The notes under the pieces were generated by a model. It made no database searches. It had not been told where the DNA came from and was given only the letters and a program-made list of their open reading frames with translations. This document shows, piece after piece, positions 1 through 11,245 of a DNA stretch of 64,000 nucleotides (positions are counted from its first letter, which is position 1; each line of letters opens with the position of its first letter). This DNA is from Gymnopilus junonius (lineage: Eukaryota > Basidiomycota > Agaricomycetes > Agaricales > Galerinaceae): contig JADNYJ010000172.1 of assembly GCA_015501075.1 (NCBI GenBank), positions 1 through 64,000 on the forward strand. The letters are read 5' to 3'. Made by a program: the position numbers and the translations under genes.

Positions 1-143
1 CCATTGCCGTTTTCGCTACCGCCCGTGTTGTTGCCACTTGAATTGTTTGGGCCGTAGCCATTCTCGGTGTGTTCAACTGGAGCTGCGAGGATGCCAACAA
101 CCGACGCAGCGAGCAGGATGGCTAGAGTAAAAATGTTCTTCAT
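1..143 (-). CDS. Small secreted Gly/Asn-rich protein, family 1, copy 1 (3' end outside window)
   Basis: The reverse strand starts with ATG at 143 and encodes a hydrophobic leader (MKNIFTLAILLAASVVGILA) followed by APVEHTENGYGPNNSSG and then Gly/Asn/Ser repeats that run off the window edge. The leader has the form of a secretory signal peptide with cleavage near LAAPVE. The same protein occurs at 21084 and 44898, and in damaged form near 30174, so this is a local multigene family of about 80-residue secreted proteins without cysteines. No enzymatic function can be read from the sequence; a cell-surface, matrix or effector-like role is only a guess. The start is secure because all copies align from the Met. 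A TATA box and a 5'-UTR intron donor lie upstream. Confidence 0.75.
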   Translation of the reverse strand, partial: MKNIFTLAILLAASVVGILAAPVEHTENGYGPNNSSGNNTGGSENGN

Positions 144-277
144 TGCTCTGCTCCGAGAAATGAAGTCAGAATATCGCTGAGGAATGTTCAATATTTTTGG
201 AGCCTCACCTTTGTAAGAAGTGTATTGTGTATTACCCTGTATTTTGCTCTCAAGCATACTACAACCCTTATATACGT
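144..277 (-). promoter_or_regulatory. TATA box and 5'-UTR intron of family 1 copy 1
   Basis: On the reverse strand a TATA-like CGTATATAAG (268-277) is followed by a donor AAGGTGAGG near 204-212, just upstream of the start codon at 143. The same order (TATA, short leader, GTGAG donor, acceptor, Met) is found at the copies at 21084 and 44898, so I infer a 5'-UTR intron here too. The acceptor position is not certain. Confidence 0.5.
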
Positions 278-1192
278 GTGGGTCTGTAAGTGAGCTGGAC
301 AAATTTAACACTGGACAAATTTAACATAGGCCGTTTAGTCAGTCCAAGCTTACTTCTAAGAATGTCGACTAGGCGTCGGCGGATAAGTAAGTTACATAGT
401 CATGTCGAAAGAGCTGTGGAATCTAGCATGAAATTTAATGCTAGATTATCAGGCGAGAATCAACCTCTGTACTTCTCGGAGTTAATCAACTGTTGAAGCT
501 TTTTACAATCTCCTGCGCGTAACCCTCGAGGAAGAAAGAGCCCCTGTCCCTTACTTCAGTCCGCTTGACACTAAGTGCCGTTACTGTTGGGCTGGATAGC
601 GGGTTTCTCGACCCGCGAAGATTAGTAGGAAAGAAGAGCTCCATGATGACACGGGGGGCAATCAGCTGTCCAATTGGTTCAAAATGAGCATTTTGTAATA
701 TAAAAGTGCTCATTTTGGGCCGTTTGGACAGTTGCTTGCTCGTCGTGTGAAATTGTTCGGAAATAAGACCAGACTAGTGATAAGATAAGATTCAGACGAA
801 ATCTAGAACTTAGTAAGCGGGAAATGCCAGGCTCGGGTCATTGATCAATCTTTGCTTTTCCCTGCCATCTGGGCACTTCAAACATCGTCCTTCTTAGCTA
901 TAATGTTCGAGGTGCTAGGATTTCTTCTGTGCTGGAATCATTCCTCAATGCTTCTCGTCATCACTGCGCAATGGGATTTGCGATTCTCTCGGCAAGCAGC
1001 GACACCGTGCTTGATCTAGCTTGGAAGAACGCATACGGCTTTACTTCTGGGATACTTTAGACTCTGAGGCGTGACGGCACTCCTTAACTCCTCCACCCTT
1101 AATGTTTGCCTCATGCTTAGTAACACTGCTGGCTCTGATCTTGTTCTCAGCCGCGTTGGCGTCATTACTCATCGCTTTTCTCATTACCACCG
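278..1192. other. Gene-free stretch
   Basis: No reading frame here has a recognisable product, a convincing start or flanking splice sites. The only structured element is the inverted repeat at 663-734. The right edge is the breakpoint of the tandem duplication starting at about 1193. Confidence 0.5.
663..734. repeat. 72 bp imperfect inverted repeat
   Basis: The left arm CAGCTGTCCAA...CAAAATGAGCA pairs with the right arm TGCTCATTTTG...TTGGACAGTTG. The inner 11 bp arms are perfect, the outer 11 bp differ at one base, and the loop is an AT-rich 16 bp. It could be a very small MITE, a hairpin or a recombination scar. No clear target duplication is visible. Confidence 0.6.
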
Positions 1193-1380
1193 CCTATGTC
1201 TGGTACCGACGATTCTCTATAAGTCCTTAGGTCTTCAAGTCACCGATTAACCGATTTTAGCTCAGTATCTGCATTCCCGTTCCTCGAACGTTTGCTTACA
1301 GGATCGGATGATTGAATGATAGAGAACGGACATACTTAGTACAGTACATACTGGCAACGCAAATAACGGAAAGTTCGGAA

Positions 1381-3383
1381 TTATTTTCCGATGAAAAGCC
1401 AATTAGGGTTCCCAAGATTGTACGTTTCGTTGAATGCGTAAGGCTGAAGGACAGGTACGCCATTAGTAAATTAAATGGAATCCAACGATATATTTTGACG
1501 ACGTACCCTATCCTGATAGGTTGGGCGGAGATCAATCATTACGACGTTGCTCAACTCTTGAGAGAGCGCAATCCTACTCCCAGTTTAGGTTTATCATATT
1601 TTCAAAATGAATACAGTTGCTAACGTACCTGAATTGAGGAGGATTAGAGCCCTCAACTGCCTTTACAACCCACACAGGTTGCTGACCACCAACCAGGAAG
1701 ACGTGATAAGCTCCGACGGCCTGGACATACTCGGGGCTCCAGTATTGTCGGACGCCTCTGTCATCAAGGTACGAAATGTTGACTCGATCTGGTCCTAAGC
1801 TGCCTCCCTCTGCGATTTCGAACTTAAACTGAAGTCGATTCATGAAAAATATTAGACCTGGCAACAGAACGTGAAAAGCCTGGATAACCCACGTAGACTC
1901 CCTGATTGTTGATGCTGTTCACAACGGAGGTTCCCAAGTTGACCAGGAACCGACTGGCACTTAGGTTTTGCAACTGGTATTCTCCTTCCATCAAACCCGG
2001 GAGGATTTGTCGGGGAGCATCTGGCTCGGGCCCATTAGATAAATCAATGTGCCAAATTTGATTATGCGAAAGCTGGAAGAAATCGTCAATCAGGAGAACT
2101 ATCGTAAACGAAAGCGTATATTCACTTTATTCGGCCTCAAGACGACCTGGCAGGCGTTGCATCGGTCAGTTCAAATACAATCTCAAAAATACTAACCAGT
2201 TCTTCTTACGTTCAAGTTATTCTCTTTCAAGCTGAGAGCAAAGCGGATAGGATCACGACTATTCCCAACGGTTCGATCGACCCAGAATCTAAAGTTGCCA
2301 ACGTAAGAACTGTCCGTAGAAGAAGAGGGGAGACGCACATGTAATTTACGGGGCCAAGGTTGTGGATATTCCAGTTCTTGTCAGCATCAGATGATGCCTT
2401 GGCCAGTATTGGAACCCATTCGTCATCGGTGGTCTTATGGGGAATGAGGAAGGCGTCCTCCTTGATGTTTTTGATCGTCCATACTCCGTTGCCTCTGGAC
2501 TCAAATTGCCACTAGCAAAAGTGAGAATAAATTTGTAACGTGTAATTTAAAGGACATACCCTCCTTTGATCCCCGCTGAACTGCTCACTCACAAACAACG
2601 AGTCTGTACCAGGCCGAGAATGGACGCTGTGACCTGGTAAGGTACGGATGATATAATCATTATTGCCGTAGGGCAACAGTGTCGCGGAATCTTCGACAAG
2701 TTTCCATCGAGTCTCGTATCCTTGGTACTGTTACAGAGCTCATTGAGACCGCGATTGCACTAAACCAAACAGATAGACTTACGATCCGAGTGAAATCTTG
2801 AATTGTGTCAACTTCTTTGAAGGTGGGTTCCTATACTTGAAGTCACGAAATCTAGAACATGCGCAGGCGGTCATATACTAACGTGAGGTAGGCCACTGAG
2901 CAGCAATGATTTTCCCCCAGGCCCAAGGTCCGCATTTACGAAACTAACAGAAGTTGGTAAGTATCATGAAAATAAGGAGGCTTTATACAGAGACAAACTA
3001 GATGTCGTCTGGTCTGACTTCATCGCGAGCCAGTCTCCAGCTCTTTCCTGTCGCCGATGTTAATGTTGTGCATATGACTTTATGCCCTTGACCAAAGACA
3101 GCCTCAGATCCATCCAGAGACGAATCCAGACCCAACGACTTCTGTGCGTTTACAACAGAATAGGTGCCGTCAGAATTAGCGACGAAAACCCACTGCTCAG
3201 AAGGCGTTACATATCGGTATTAGCGAATCTCTTAGAACAGGAGGACTTCACCTGCTGTTCTAGAACATCCTTTTGAGGTCGTACCACAACGTTGGTGTCG
3301 TCGCGTCGTTCCAAACAAGTCTTGAAATCAACATTTTGGATTCGATATCTAACATTGGGCTGAATGTTAAGATCTGAAGGCAT
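1381..3383 (-). CDS. Beta-trefoil (ricin-B-like) multi-domain protein, copy A
   Basis: This gene of about eleven exons was reconstructed from splice sites conserved in the copy at 5106-7111. The protein starts MPSDLNIQPNVRYRIQNV, and the model predicts roughly 500 residues ending NPNWLFIGK. It contains repeated trefoil-like strands: YRIQNV, WVFV.NSDGTYSVVNAQKSLGL, SWRLARDE, a W-x-L/W-x-F repeat block in the middle, IWHIDLSNG, and FKFEIAEGG near the C-terminus. Spacing and Trp/Asn-Val pattern suggest two or three beta-trefoil units as in CBM13/ricin-B-like fungal lectins. Sugar specificity is unknown. There is no signal peptide, so a cytoplasmic location is likely, as for many fungal defence lectins. 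A non-obvious GTTTGT donor (DDI|Y exon end) is needed to read through an apparent stop. Individual intron borders are uncertain. Confidence 0.6.
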
Positions 3384-3420
3384 CGTAGCTTGCGTATAAT
3401 CAGGGGGAAATCTTTCCCTC

Positions 3421-3428
3421 CTTTATAG
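3421..3428 (-). promoter_or_regulatory. TATA box of beta-trefoil gene A
   Basis: Reverse-strand CTATAAAG lies about 40 bp upstream of the start codon at 3383, which implies a very short leader. The paralogue has an equivalent TATA at 7148-7155, 37 bp upstream of its start. Confidence 0.5.
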
Positions 3429-4895
3429 CTTTTCTATGACAGTCTAACACAATTGAGAAATAAGCTCTGTGTCGGCGAATACATACAAGTGACAGGGTCT
3501 ATGGAAAGGGTTGCGATATCCAGCACGGTGAACCTTGTTTTCCGTGTCACCTGATGTCCAGCCGTTGTTTGTCTCCGGCACTTAATCCTTCCGGAATTCA
3601 CTAACGTCTTCTGTCGTTGGAGACTTTGAAGGACCAGTCACCAATCCCGTAAGGGATTTCTATTATTATTCGTGGCACAGCCTTTCTGTGCCCCAACCGC
3701 GAGTCGCGACGTGTTTGAAGCATGTGATGCGAGGAATGGATGTGACTTAGGGTTCCTTGAACTTCCTTCGGCAACCAACTCACATGAGTTGAGTTCGGCT
3801 TAATTTCGGCATTAGTTCCTGTCGCTTAGTCAATACCTGTCACCTTGTGATGATCGGGTATATGAACATCCCGCACATCACCTCATCGATTAAAGTGTCG
3901 TCCTCATCGTCTCCCGCCTTACCGACGTTTTGAGCGGGACTCAATAAGTGCCTTCATTCATCCCTTAAAAATGAGGTGAAAATATAGTTAGAGGTAAAAT
4001 TCTTTATTGTATGTAATATTTGGAAAGCACTTTGTTCAAGCCAAGAATACACCTAAAATGTGAGCTCATCATTGAGCGCGATGGGTTGGGCCTCCCGATG
4101 CCGACGATGAGCTGGCATAATGGCGTGACGTATCAACGAGTGTGGAAGAAATTGCGTAACGTTGGTTATATCTGACATCAAAGCCCCTGCCTACCTGATG
4201 AAGCAAATTTACCACGCTAAACCTCAAATCAACTCAACTCAACTCATGTGACTCATTGTGAGTAACATGGCTTTGGTACGTCCTCGGTATTCTCTCCTTC
4301 TTTACGTTTCTCTGTCTCTCTGAATTGTACTCACTTTCCCCTAGTAATAGGATTCCGCCAGTTGACACGTCTTTCAGCCTTTATTCCTCTTCGGCAGCCC
4401 AAATTCCCCTGCCGTTACTTGTCATTTCTGCTGTGGTCAATGGAATTTATTGTTTCGCAACTGTGTCGTCTGCATAGCGAGTTTTCCACAAAGGCGCGCC
4501 CACAATTTTGTATCCAGTGCCTTTTAGGATGCCGCAGTCACGACATACTATCACTTGCCCAATGGTTTCGCCTGCAGGTCGGCACCTATATACTATCGCA
4601 CTGCTTGTTTTTGTTGATATGGATCTATGCCTCAGATATCCATGTCTTTGACTTCTTGGACTCGTCGATTATAAGCGCCATTTGGCGCTCTTGTTTTCTA
4701 CCCGACGGGCTTCAATATTATCTGATGAGTCATCTTCGTGTCATTTCTTCTAAATACTGAGCTTTACCTCGCTCGTAATCCATACTATCTTGTCAAAAGT
4801 AAAAAATCTTTAGAAAATGTTGGTCTCTTTGAAGAGCTCATGTATTGGGATCAATCTAACCTAATCACTCCTGCGCTTTTTGATCTAAATTCGGA
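3429..4895. other. Upstream part of duplicated unit A, no supported gene
   Basis: A 132-codon frame at 4362-4760 resembles a frame at 8134-8571 in the other unit (shared DILS..WFRL.V.TY), but this only reflects the DNA duplication: the two frames drift apart and end differently, and neither has a domain. I treat it as noncoding or a long-dead gene. Confidence 0.4.
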
Positions 4896-5105
4896 CCTAT
4901 GCCTGGTACCGACGATTCTCTATAAATTCTTAGGTTTTCAAGCCACCGCTTAGCCGATTTCGGCCCAGATATAAGTTACTGCGCATTTATAAACAGTGAG
5001 CACCTTATCTGGCTCCCCTTGATTAGGATCGGTCCATTGAATGATAGAGAACGGACACACTCAGTACAGTACATATTTGCAACGCGAACAACAGAAGGTT
5101 AGGAA

Positions 5106-7111
5106 TTATTTGCCGATGAAAAGCCAGTTGGGGTTCCCAAGACTGTACGTCTCGGTGAATGCGTAAGGCTGGACGATAGGTATGTTATTAGTAAATCAAA
5201 TGCACTCCAACCATATTTTTGACGACATACCCTATCCTGATAGGCTGGGCGGAGATCGATCATGACTACATTGCTCAATTCTTGAGGGAGTGCAATTCTA
5301 CTCCGATGTTAGCTCTCGCATAATCATGAAATGAGTTTAGTTGCTGACGTACCTAAATTGAGGCGGATTAGAACCCTCAACTCCCTTTATAACCCATACA
5401 GGCTGTTGACCAGCAACCAGGAAAACGTGATATGCTCCGACGGCCTGGACATACATAGGGTTCCAGTATTGTCGGAAGCCTCTTTGGTCAAGGTATGAGA
5501 TATTGACTCGATCTGGTCCTAGGTCGCCTCCTTCCGCGATTTCGAACTTAAACTGAAGTCGATTTACAAAAAAGCTCAGACAAGTCAATGAAAGGTGAAG
5601 AGTTTAGATGGCATACGTAGACTCCCTGGTTATTTATACTATTCACAACGGAGGTTCCAGAGGTAGCCAGGAATCGACTGGCACTTAGGCTTTGTAACTG
5701 GTATTCTCCTTCCCTCAAACCTGGGAGGATTTGTCGGGGAGCATCTGGCTCGGGCCCATTGGATAAATCAATGTGCCAAATTTGACTATATGAAAGCTGG
5801 GAAAAAAATAGTCAATCAGCGAAACTATCGGAGACGAAAGTGTATAGTCACTTTGTTCGGCCTCAAAACGACCTGAAAGCAGTTGCAGCAGTTAGCCCAA
5901 ATACAATCTCGAACATATCCAATGTATTATTCTTACGGTGTTGTCATCTTTCAAGCTGAGAGCAAAGCGAATAAGGTCACGACTATTCCCGACCGTTCTA
6001 TCGACCCAGAATCTAGCGTTGCCAAAGTAAGAACTGGCCGTAGAAGAAGAGGAGAGACGCACAAGTAATTTACGGGGCCAAGGTTTTGGATATTCCAGTT
6101 TTTATCAGCATCAGAAGGCGTCTTGGCGAGTACTGGAACCCATTCGTCATCGTTGGTCTTATGGGGAATGAGGAAGGCGTCCTTCTTGATGTTCTTGATC
6201 GTCCATACTCCATTGCCTCTGGACTCAAATTGCCACTAGCAAAAATGAGAATCGATTTATAGCATATAACTTGATTGCATACCCTCCTTTGATCCCCGCT
6301 AATCTGCTCACTCACAAATAACGAATCTGTGTCAGACCGAGAATGAATGCTGTGGCCTGCTAAGGTACGGATGGTATAATTATTGTTGCCGTAGGGCAAC
6401 AGCGTCGCGGAATCTTCGACAAGTTTCCATCGGGTCTCGTATCCTTGATACTGATGCAGAGCTCATGCAGACCGGAATTGCGATAGATTTAAAGGGTAGA
6501 CTTACGATACGAGTGAAATCTTTAATTGTGTCAACTGCTTTGAAGGTAGGTTCCTAGTATTAAAGTCAATTTATTTAGAGCGGTACGGAGATGGTCATAT
6601 ACTAACGTGAGGTAGGCCACTGAGCAGTACCGATTTACCCCCAGGCCCGCGGTTCGCATTTACGAAACTAACAGAGGTTTGTAAGTCAACTTAAAGTGAG
6701 AAAATTTATACCAAGACGAACTAAATGTCGTCCGGTCTTGCTTCGTCGCGAGCCAGTCTCCACCGCTTTCCTGTTGCCGATGTTACTGCCGTACAAAAGA
6801 CTTTGTTACCTTGACCAAAGACAGCCTCAGATCCATCCAGAGACAAATCAAGACCTAACGACTTCTGTGCATTCACAACAGAATAGGTGCCATCAGAATT
6901 AACGACGAAAAACCACTGTTCGGAAGGCGTTGCACATTAATTTAAGTAGAATCGGCTTCGTGGAACGGGAGGACTTCACCTGCTGTTCTAAGACATCCTT
7001 TTGAGGGCGTACCACGACGGCGGTGTCATCGCGTCGTTCCAAACAAGTCTCGAAATCAACGTTTTGAATTCGATATCTGACATTGGGTAGAATGTTGAGA
7101 TCTGAAGTCAT
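5106..7111 (-). CDS. Beta-trefoil (ricin-B-like) multi-domain protein, copy B
   Basis: Paralogue of the gene at 1381-3383 with the same exon plan. It starts MTSDLNILPNVRYRIQNV (ATG at 7111) and ends NPNWLFIGK with TAA at 5106. Visible features are an N-terminal trefoil (YRIQNV, then WFFVVNSDGTYSVVNAQ, then RWRLARDE), a short linker exon (FVNANRGPGGKS), a central W-rich block (RWKLVEDS, WQFESRGNGVWTIKNI) and a C-terminal block (FKFEIAEGG, PVWVIKGVEGSNPPQF). Reading frames stay open across all eleven inferred exons, and substitutions relative to copy A fall mainly at conservative positions, which suggests both copies were functional after duplication. No signal peptide is seen. An alternative family would be another fungal beta-trefoil such as a mycocypin-like inhibitor. 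Confidence 0.6.
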
Positions 7112-7147
7112 CGTAAGTTGGGTTTAACCAGGGAGAAATCTTGTCCT

Positions 7148-7155
7148 CTTTTATA
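7148..7155 (-). promoter_or_regulatory. TATA box of beta-trefoil gene B
   Basis: Reverse-strand TATAAAAG, 37 bp upstream of the start codon at 7111; same position as in copy A. Confidence 0.5.
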
Positions 7156-8714
7156 GTTTTTCATGGAAGCCTGACGCAACTGAGATAAGGCCAATGGAAA
7201 AGTAGTGAACTTGAGCACGGTGGACTTTGCTTTCCGTGTCACCTGATGTACAGCTGTCAGTGTTCATTTAACGTCCACCTCTGGTTCTCAATGCTTCCCG
7301 ATGTCTTAATTCGAAGAGCAGAAGCGTTCTTGAAGGGCAACGCTAAACGGAGGGGCAATTTATCGAGAGAATGAGAAATAACATCAGCGCGGTGAGGTCC
7401 CGAAACACTGTTGATTCCACAAAGAGTTTGAACTAGACTAAGTACGAGATGAGATTCAAATTTAAATCGAGCTAGCCAATATCATACCGGAATACATGAC
7501 AGCTACTTGCATTACCGGAAGCATTTCTTCCGTCCGCCTTGCCTATCTCCAAACTGACAGCACCACGGAGCCCCACCGACATTTAACTTTTTCGGGCGAG
7601 GCCTCGCCCTACTCCCTCCCATCGTTATTGCCGACGACTTCTGGAAAAAATTATTGGGTATTTTTGTCGCTATTGGGGCTTCCCATACATGCACTCAATG
7701 TTGCGACGAATATTGAGAAGGCTGCCTATCAACTACACGTAGATGCAAAGCACGAACTCGGAGAGGCGCTCCATCCACGTCAGATGTCTTCTTCGATGCC
7801 CGACGCTTCCGAAAGCCAAGTTCATAAATTTCAAGAATTAAATTAAGCGAATTCTATTATTATTCATTCAGGGGCTACACTATCTCGCGCGACGCGTTTG
7901 GAGCATGTGATGCTAGGAAAGCATGTGACTCACTTAGCGATTCTCGGAAGCTATCGGGTTATGGATAATATTAATACCAAATATTAGGGATACGTCCGCA
8001 TAACTTTCTCTCTTGTCCATTTTCTACCTTTCCGAGATGCAACACCAGAGATGTCAAGGAATGCTTATCCCTATGAGCCAGGCAATCTTTATCTCTTTCC
8101 TTGAGACGGTCAGGAAACTTCAAGGGCTGAAAAATGGCTTTCAACACGTTATTGTCACGTTTCGGGTTCTCTTTGCCTTTCCCTCTCTCTGACTTGTGCT
8201 TTCCTCCAGTATTGGGCATCTGGACACATCTTTTTGCTTGGATTCGATTCTTCGACAACACAAGTCCCCTTGCGATACATGTCACCTTTGCTGGTGCAAT
8301 AGCATTCCTTGTCTCCACGCCGTCTACATGGCGCTTTCTATCTGGGTGCACCCACAGTTCGGTAGCCAGTCTCATAGGATACTGCAGTTGTGACATACTT
8401 TCGCATTCCCGATGGTTTCGTCTTAAGGTTTGTACATACCTATTGCATGCTTGCTTTTACCATTCTAGTCATTTTATTTCCTCAGGCATCCATGTCCTTG
8501 GAGGATTGTCCCATTATTTCCTTACAAACTCATTTTCGCATTTCTTTTCCACCACTCACATAACCCCTTGAAAATTTGATCCCAACGGGCTCCAATGTTA
8601 TTTGGTGAGTCATATTCGGATCGTTTTTCCATTCCAAACGAATAGCTTTTGTATAGGGCACCGTCAATCTAAGCTAATCAGCGGCCCTCCTGCGCTTTTT
8701 GATCTGAGCGCGGA
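7156..8714. other. Upstream part of duplicated unit B, no supported gene
   Basis: Counterpart of 3429-4895. It keeps patches such as GCATGTGATGC.AGGAA (about 7912) that match 3721-3735. Frames at 7496-7846 and 8134-8571 show no domains, signal peptide or splice structure. Confidence 0.35.
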
Positions 8715-8847
8715 CATTCTTTCTCTAAGTTCTTCTCCTGCAAGGACATTCGTCTGATGTTCAACGGATAATGCTACAGTGGCACAAGACGCAGAATTCC
8801 TGAACGTCCTTGACACTACTATCGCGTACTGTCAAGGTATGCTACGT

Positions 8848-10419
8848 TCAATATAATAATGTGTCAGGATTACATTTGAAGCTTACAAGTTGCAGTGCAT
8901 CGGCTAGCGATTGGTAATAGCATGCGACATTATTCAGTGTGGACCACAAAACGAGTGGTATCTGAATCAGTATTTCAACCGGCTTTCTGCAGCACATACG
9001 TAATGGACGACTTACTTCAGCGGCATCGTTCAGATAATCAATGACTTGGCGACAATCATCGACAACAGCCGCCCAAATAGCATCGAATGCTCCAATTCGA
9101 AAGGTGGTATCCAACGAAAGCTCCTTGACGTCGTTAATTGCCTCGTTTGCTTGAATTATGAGCGCATCATGCGCTTCGAGTGTCTTGATGGATGATTCGT
9201 CAGAAGTAATCTTCCTTTGGTCCCTAGATCATAAACGTCTATCAGAACTCAGACCAATTACGTTTTGACTTGAACATACCGTTCCTTTCGTTGGTTAATG
9301 AGTTCATCTGGCCGTCTCTATACCTATCGCAGCCAGACCTGCAATCTAGGAGAGTGACAGGGTCGAGGTGAGTTCGCAGGTTGATTGACCGAAAACATCA
9401 CTGACTACGCCTAGTTCTCCAAAGATCGGAAATATACTGAGAACAGCAACACTTGCGATGGCCGTAGCGTCTATCTCTTTCGCTATTCCTGCGATTTGTG
9501 TATCCAGGCTGAACTCATGGTAAGTGAAGGAGACTGCTTTCAGATCACCCTAACACTTACCTCTGTACAGTAATGTTCAGCGATTTGATATCATTTTCGA
9601 GGCCATCTATTGTAAGGTTATCCATCATATTTACGCTTCGCGCAAATGCTTGAAATGTTCCAGAGAAGACACTAAGGTTTGTCTGAAAATTCGAAAATGA
9701 CTGGGCCGTCGCTAGAGCTGAAGACTGTAAAGTGCCCGCTTCCTGTAAATCTTACTAATTTACTATTGGGAATGATTAGACTTAAGACGGCGAGGACGTA
9801 CGGCAATGAATCCCTGGATGGTCTGTATAGCATTGTCCAGTGGGATAGCGCCATTGTCCGTCTGGTTGGCGATGTACGGGATGACATTTTCTGTGAAGTC
9901 GGTCGCGTATGCAGCCACGTTAGTTGCGGTATTGGTGGAAAGGTCGATAATGCGGACAAATGCCTGCGGTGAGTTAATAAAAATTCAATACAATGGATAC
10001 TGCGCTCACATTGACGATGTTCCCCCACGCCAGATTGAACTTCGTTGGACCAAGTTCAGTTCATCAACGGCTGTAAGCTGGGTGCTAACGTTCGCCAAAA
10101 TGGACTGTGCGTCCTTCATTTAGAAACATCCAAGAACGGGAGATACATCTTACATGGACTGCGTTTATACTGGCAGTAAGATTAGAAATATCAGATTGAA
10201 TGTCTGTCTGTCCTGTTGTTGTATGAATCGCAGAGCATTGTGCGGCATATGCTTCTCGAAGGACCGTATCATTGAGATTGCTCACAAAGGGCTCCCCGGT
10301 TCTGAGGGTGACAATGTCGAGGCCTCCTAGCGGGTGATGTAGTCGACTCCAAGCACAGCTGGCTTCGAGGCGGAGGCGATAGATAGCAGAGAAATGAGGT
10401 ATGTGAGTGATATGTACAT
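8848..10419 (-). CDS. Secreted all-helical protein, ClyA/HBL-like candidate pore former, reverse copy (frameshifted)
   Basis: A multi-exon gene divergent from the related gene at 11246. The Met at 10419 opens a good signal peptide (MYISLTYLISLLSIASAS). Downstream exons encode heptad-rich helices, a hydrophobic segment near 9420-9470 (ATAIASVAVLSIFPIFGEL) and the family block AFDAIWAAVVDDC, followed by LWSTLNNVACYYQ. A long helical bundle with a mid-protein hydrophobic hairpin is the architecture of ClyA/Cry6Aa/HBL-type alpha pore-forming proteins; assignment rests on architecture only. The signal-peptide frame and the mature frame are offset by one missing base near 10340, and a second one-base loss breaks the frame near 9310. 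The last exon (YAAG... in the paralogue) is unrecognisable beyond 8848, where duplicated unit B begins. It may be a pseudogene, or partly a sequencing artefact. Confidence 0.55.
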
Positions 10420-11167
10420 AGTAGGAAGACACCGCTGATGTGTTCCAGAAAGAACTTGTTCACCCAACATTCCTTTATTGAGTTTAAGATATAATACGCC
10501 AGCCTGTATTCAGAACCTCATGGATTCAAAACGATCAAGTTCCGAACTGAGATGGAGAGCTTGCTACGTATCAGCAGTCCCGAATTCTCTGTCGAAATCC
10601 CATGTCAATCAGGGGTGCAAAGTGGACAGGACACAGTCTTATGTTTGAAACGAGATATTTTCGACACTCTTTTTCATACGGTCGTGATGATTTTGGCAAG
10701 TTCGGCAAAATTTAGAAGTCAGTGATTCCTACCCAGAGTCTGGGTACGCCAAAGATGGCCAATCACATTGATGTTAAATATAGTATTCCCTTTCCCATTT
10801 TCCGACCTGCTCGCGAATGTACCCATAATCCAGTTTCGTCTTTCCGTACGGTATCTGTCTCAGGTAGACATCCGTCATAGGATTCTTCTCCCGAATCTGA
10901 CATTTACCTTGGGTAGACAACCACTGTGTGCATCAAACGGCACACCTTTGCCGGTAAAATTCTTGAGAACTCCTCCCGGCACAGATTTGCAACTTTCTGA
11001 GGCGAATGTCCCCTACATGCACATTATGAGGGTTGGACTTGTGACCATAGGTGGAGTAGCATGCCAAGGACACACCTTATCGGCAAATCTGTCATGATTC
11101 CAGACCAAACACCACGAAAACATTGAATTATTTCAAGGATATGTGGATTAAATAATACGGATTGAAA

Positions 11168-11176
11168 GGTATATAA
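11168..11176 (+). promoter_or_regulatory. TATA box of the forward helical-protein gene
   Basis: GGTATATAA lies about 70 bp upstream of the ATG at 11246. The upstream 400 bp (about 10690-11060) is duplicated at 14925-15300 in front of the truncated third copy. Confidence 0.5.
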
Positions 11177-11245
11177 GGTAGGAAATGGGGAACACCAATT
11201 GCAGGAATAAGACGCCTCTTCTTCCTACATACCTCTACACCAAGC

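Larger units (their letters stand above)
1193..4895. repeat. Tandem segmental duplication, unit A (3.7 kb)
   Basis: The segment starting CCTATG.CTGGTACCGACGATT near 1193 recurs at 4896. Colinear similarity runs through the beta-trefoil gene (stop at 1381 versus 5106, start at 3383 versus 7111), its promoter, and a distal region near 4520-4890 matching about 8380-8714. The unit ends at TGATCT...CGGA in both copies. Divergence is substantial, with many substitutions and small indels, so the duplication is not recent. Confidence 0.85.
4896..8714. repeat. Tandem segmental duplication, unit B (3.8 kb)
   Basis: Second copy of the unit at 1193-4895, in the same orientation and head-to-tail without a spacer. 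Its right edge (TGATCTGAGCGCGGA near 8714) abuts the 3' end of the reverse-strand helical-protein gene at about 8730-8850, so the duplication may have replaced that gene's last exon. Confidence 0.85.

Noticed and set aside
4362..8571. Pair of related frames (4362-4760 and 8134-8571) as a possible gene family
   Set aside because: The similarity follows the DNA duplication; the frames diverge at their ends and contain frameshifts relative to each other.
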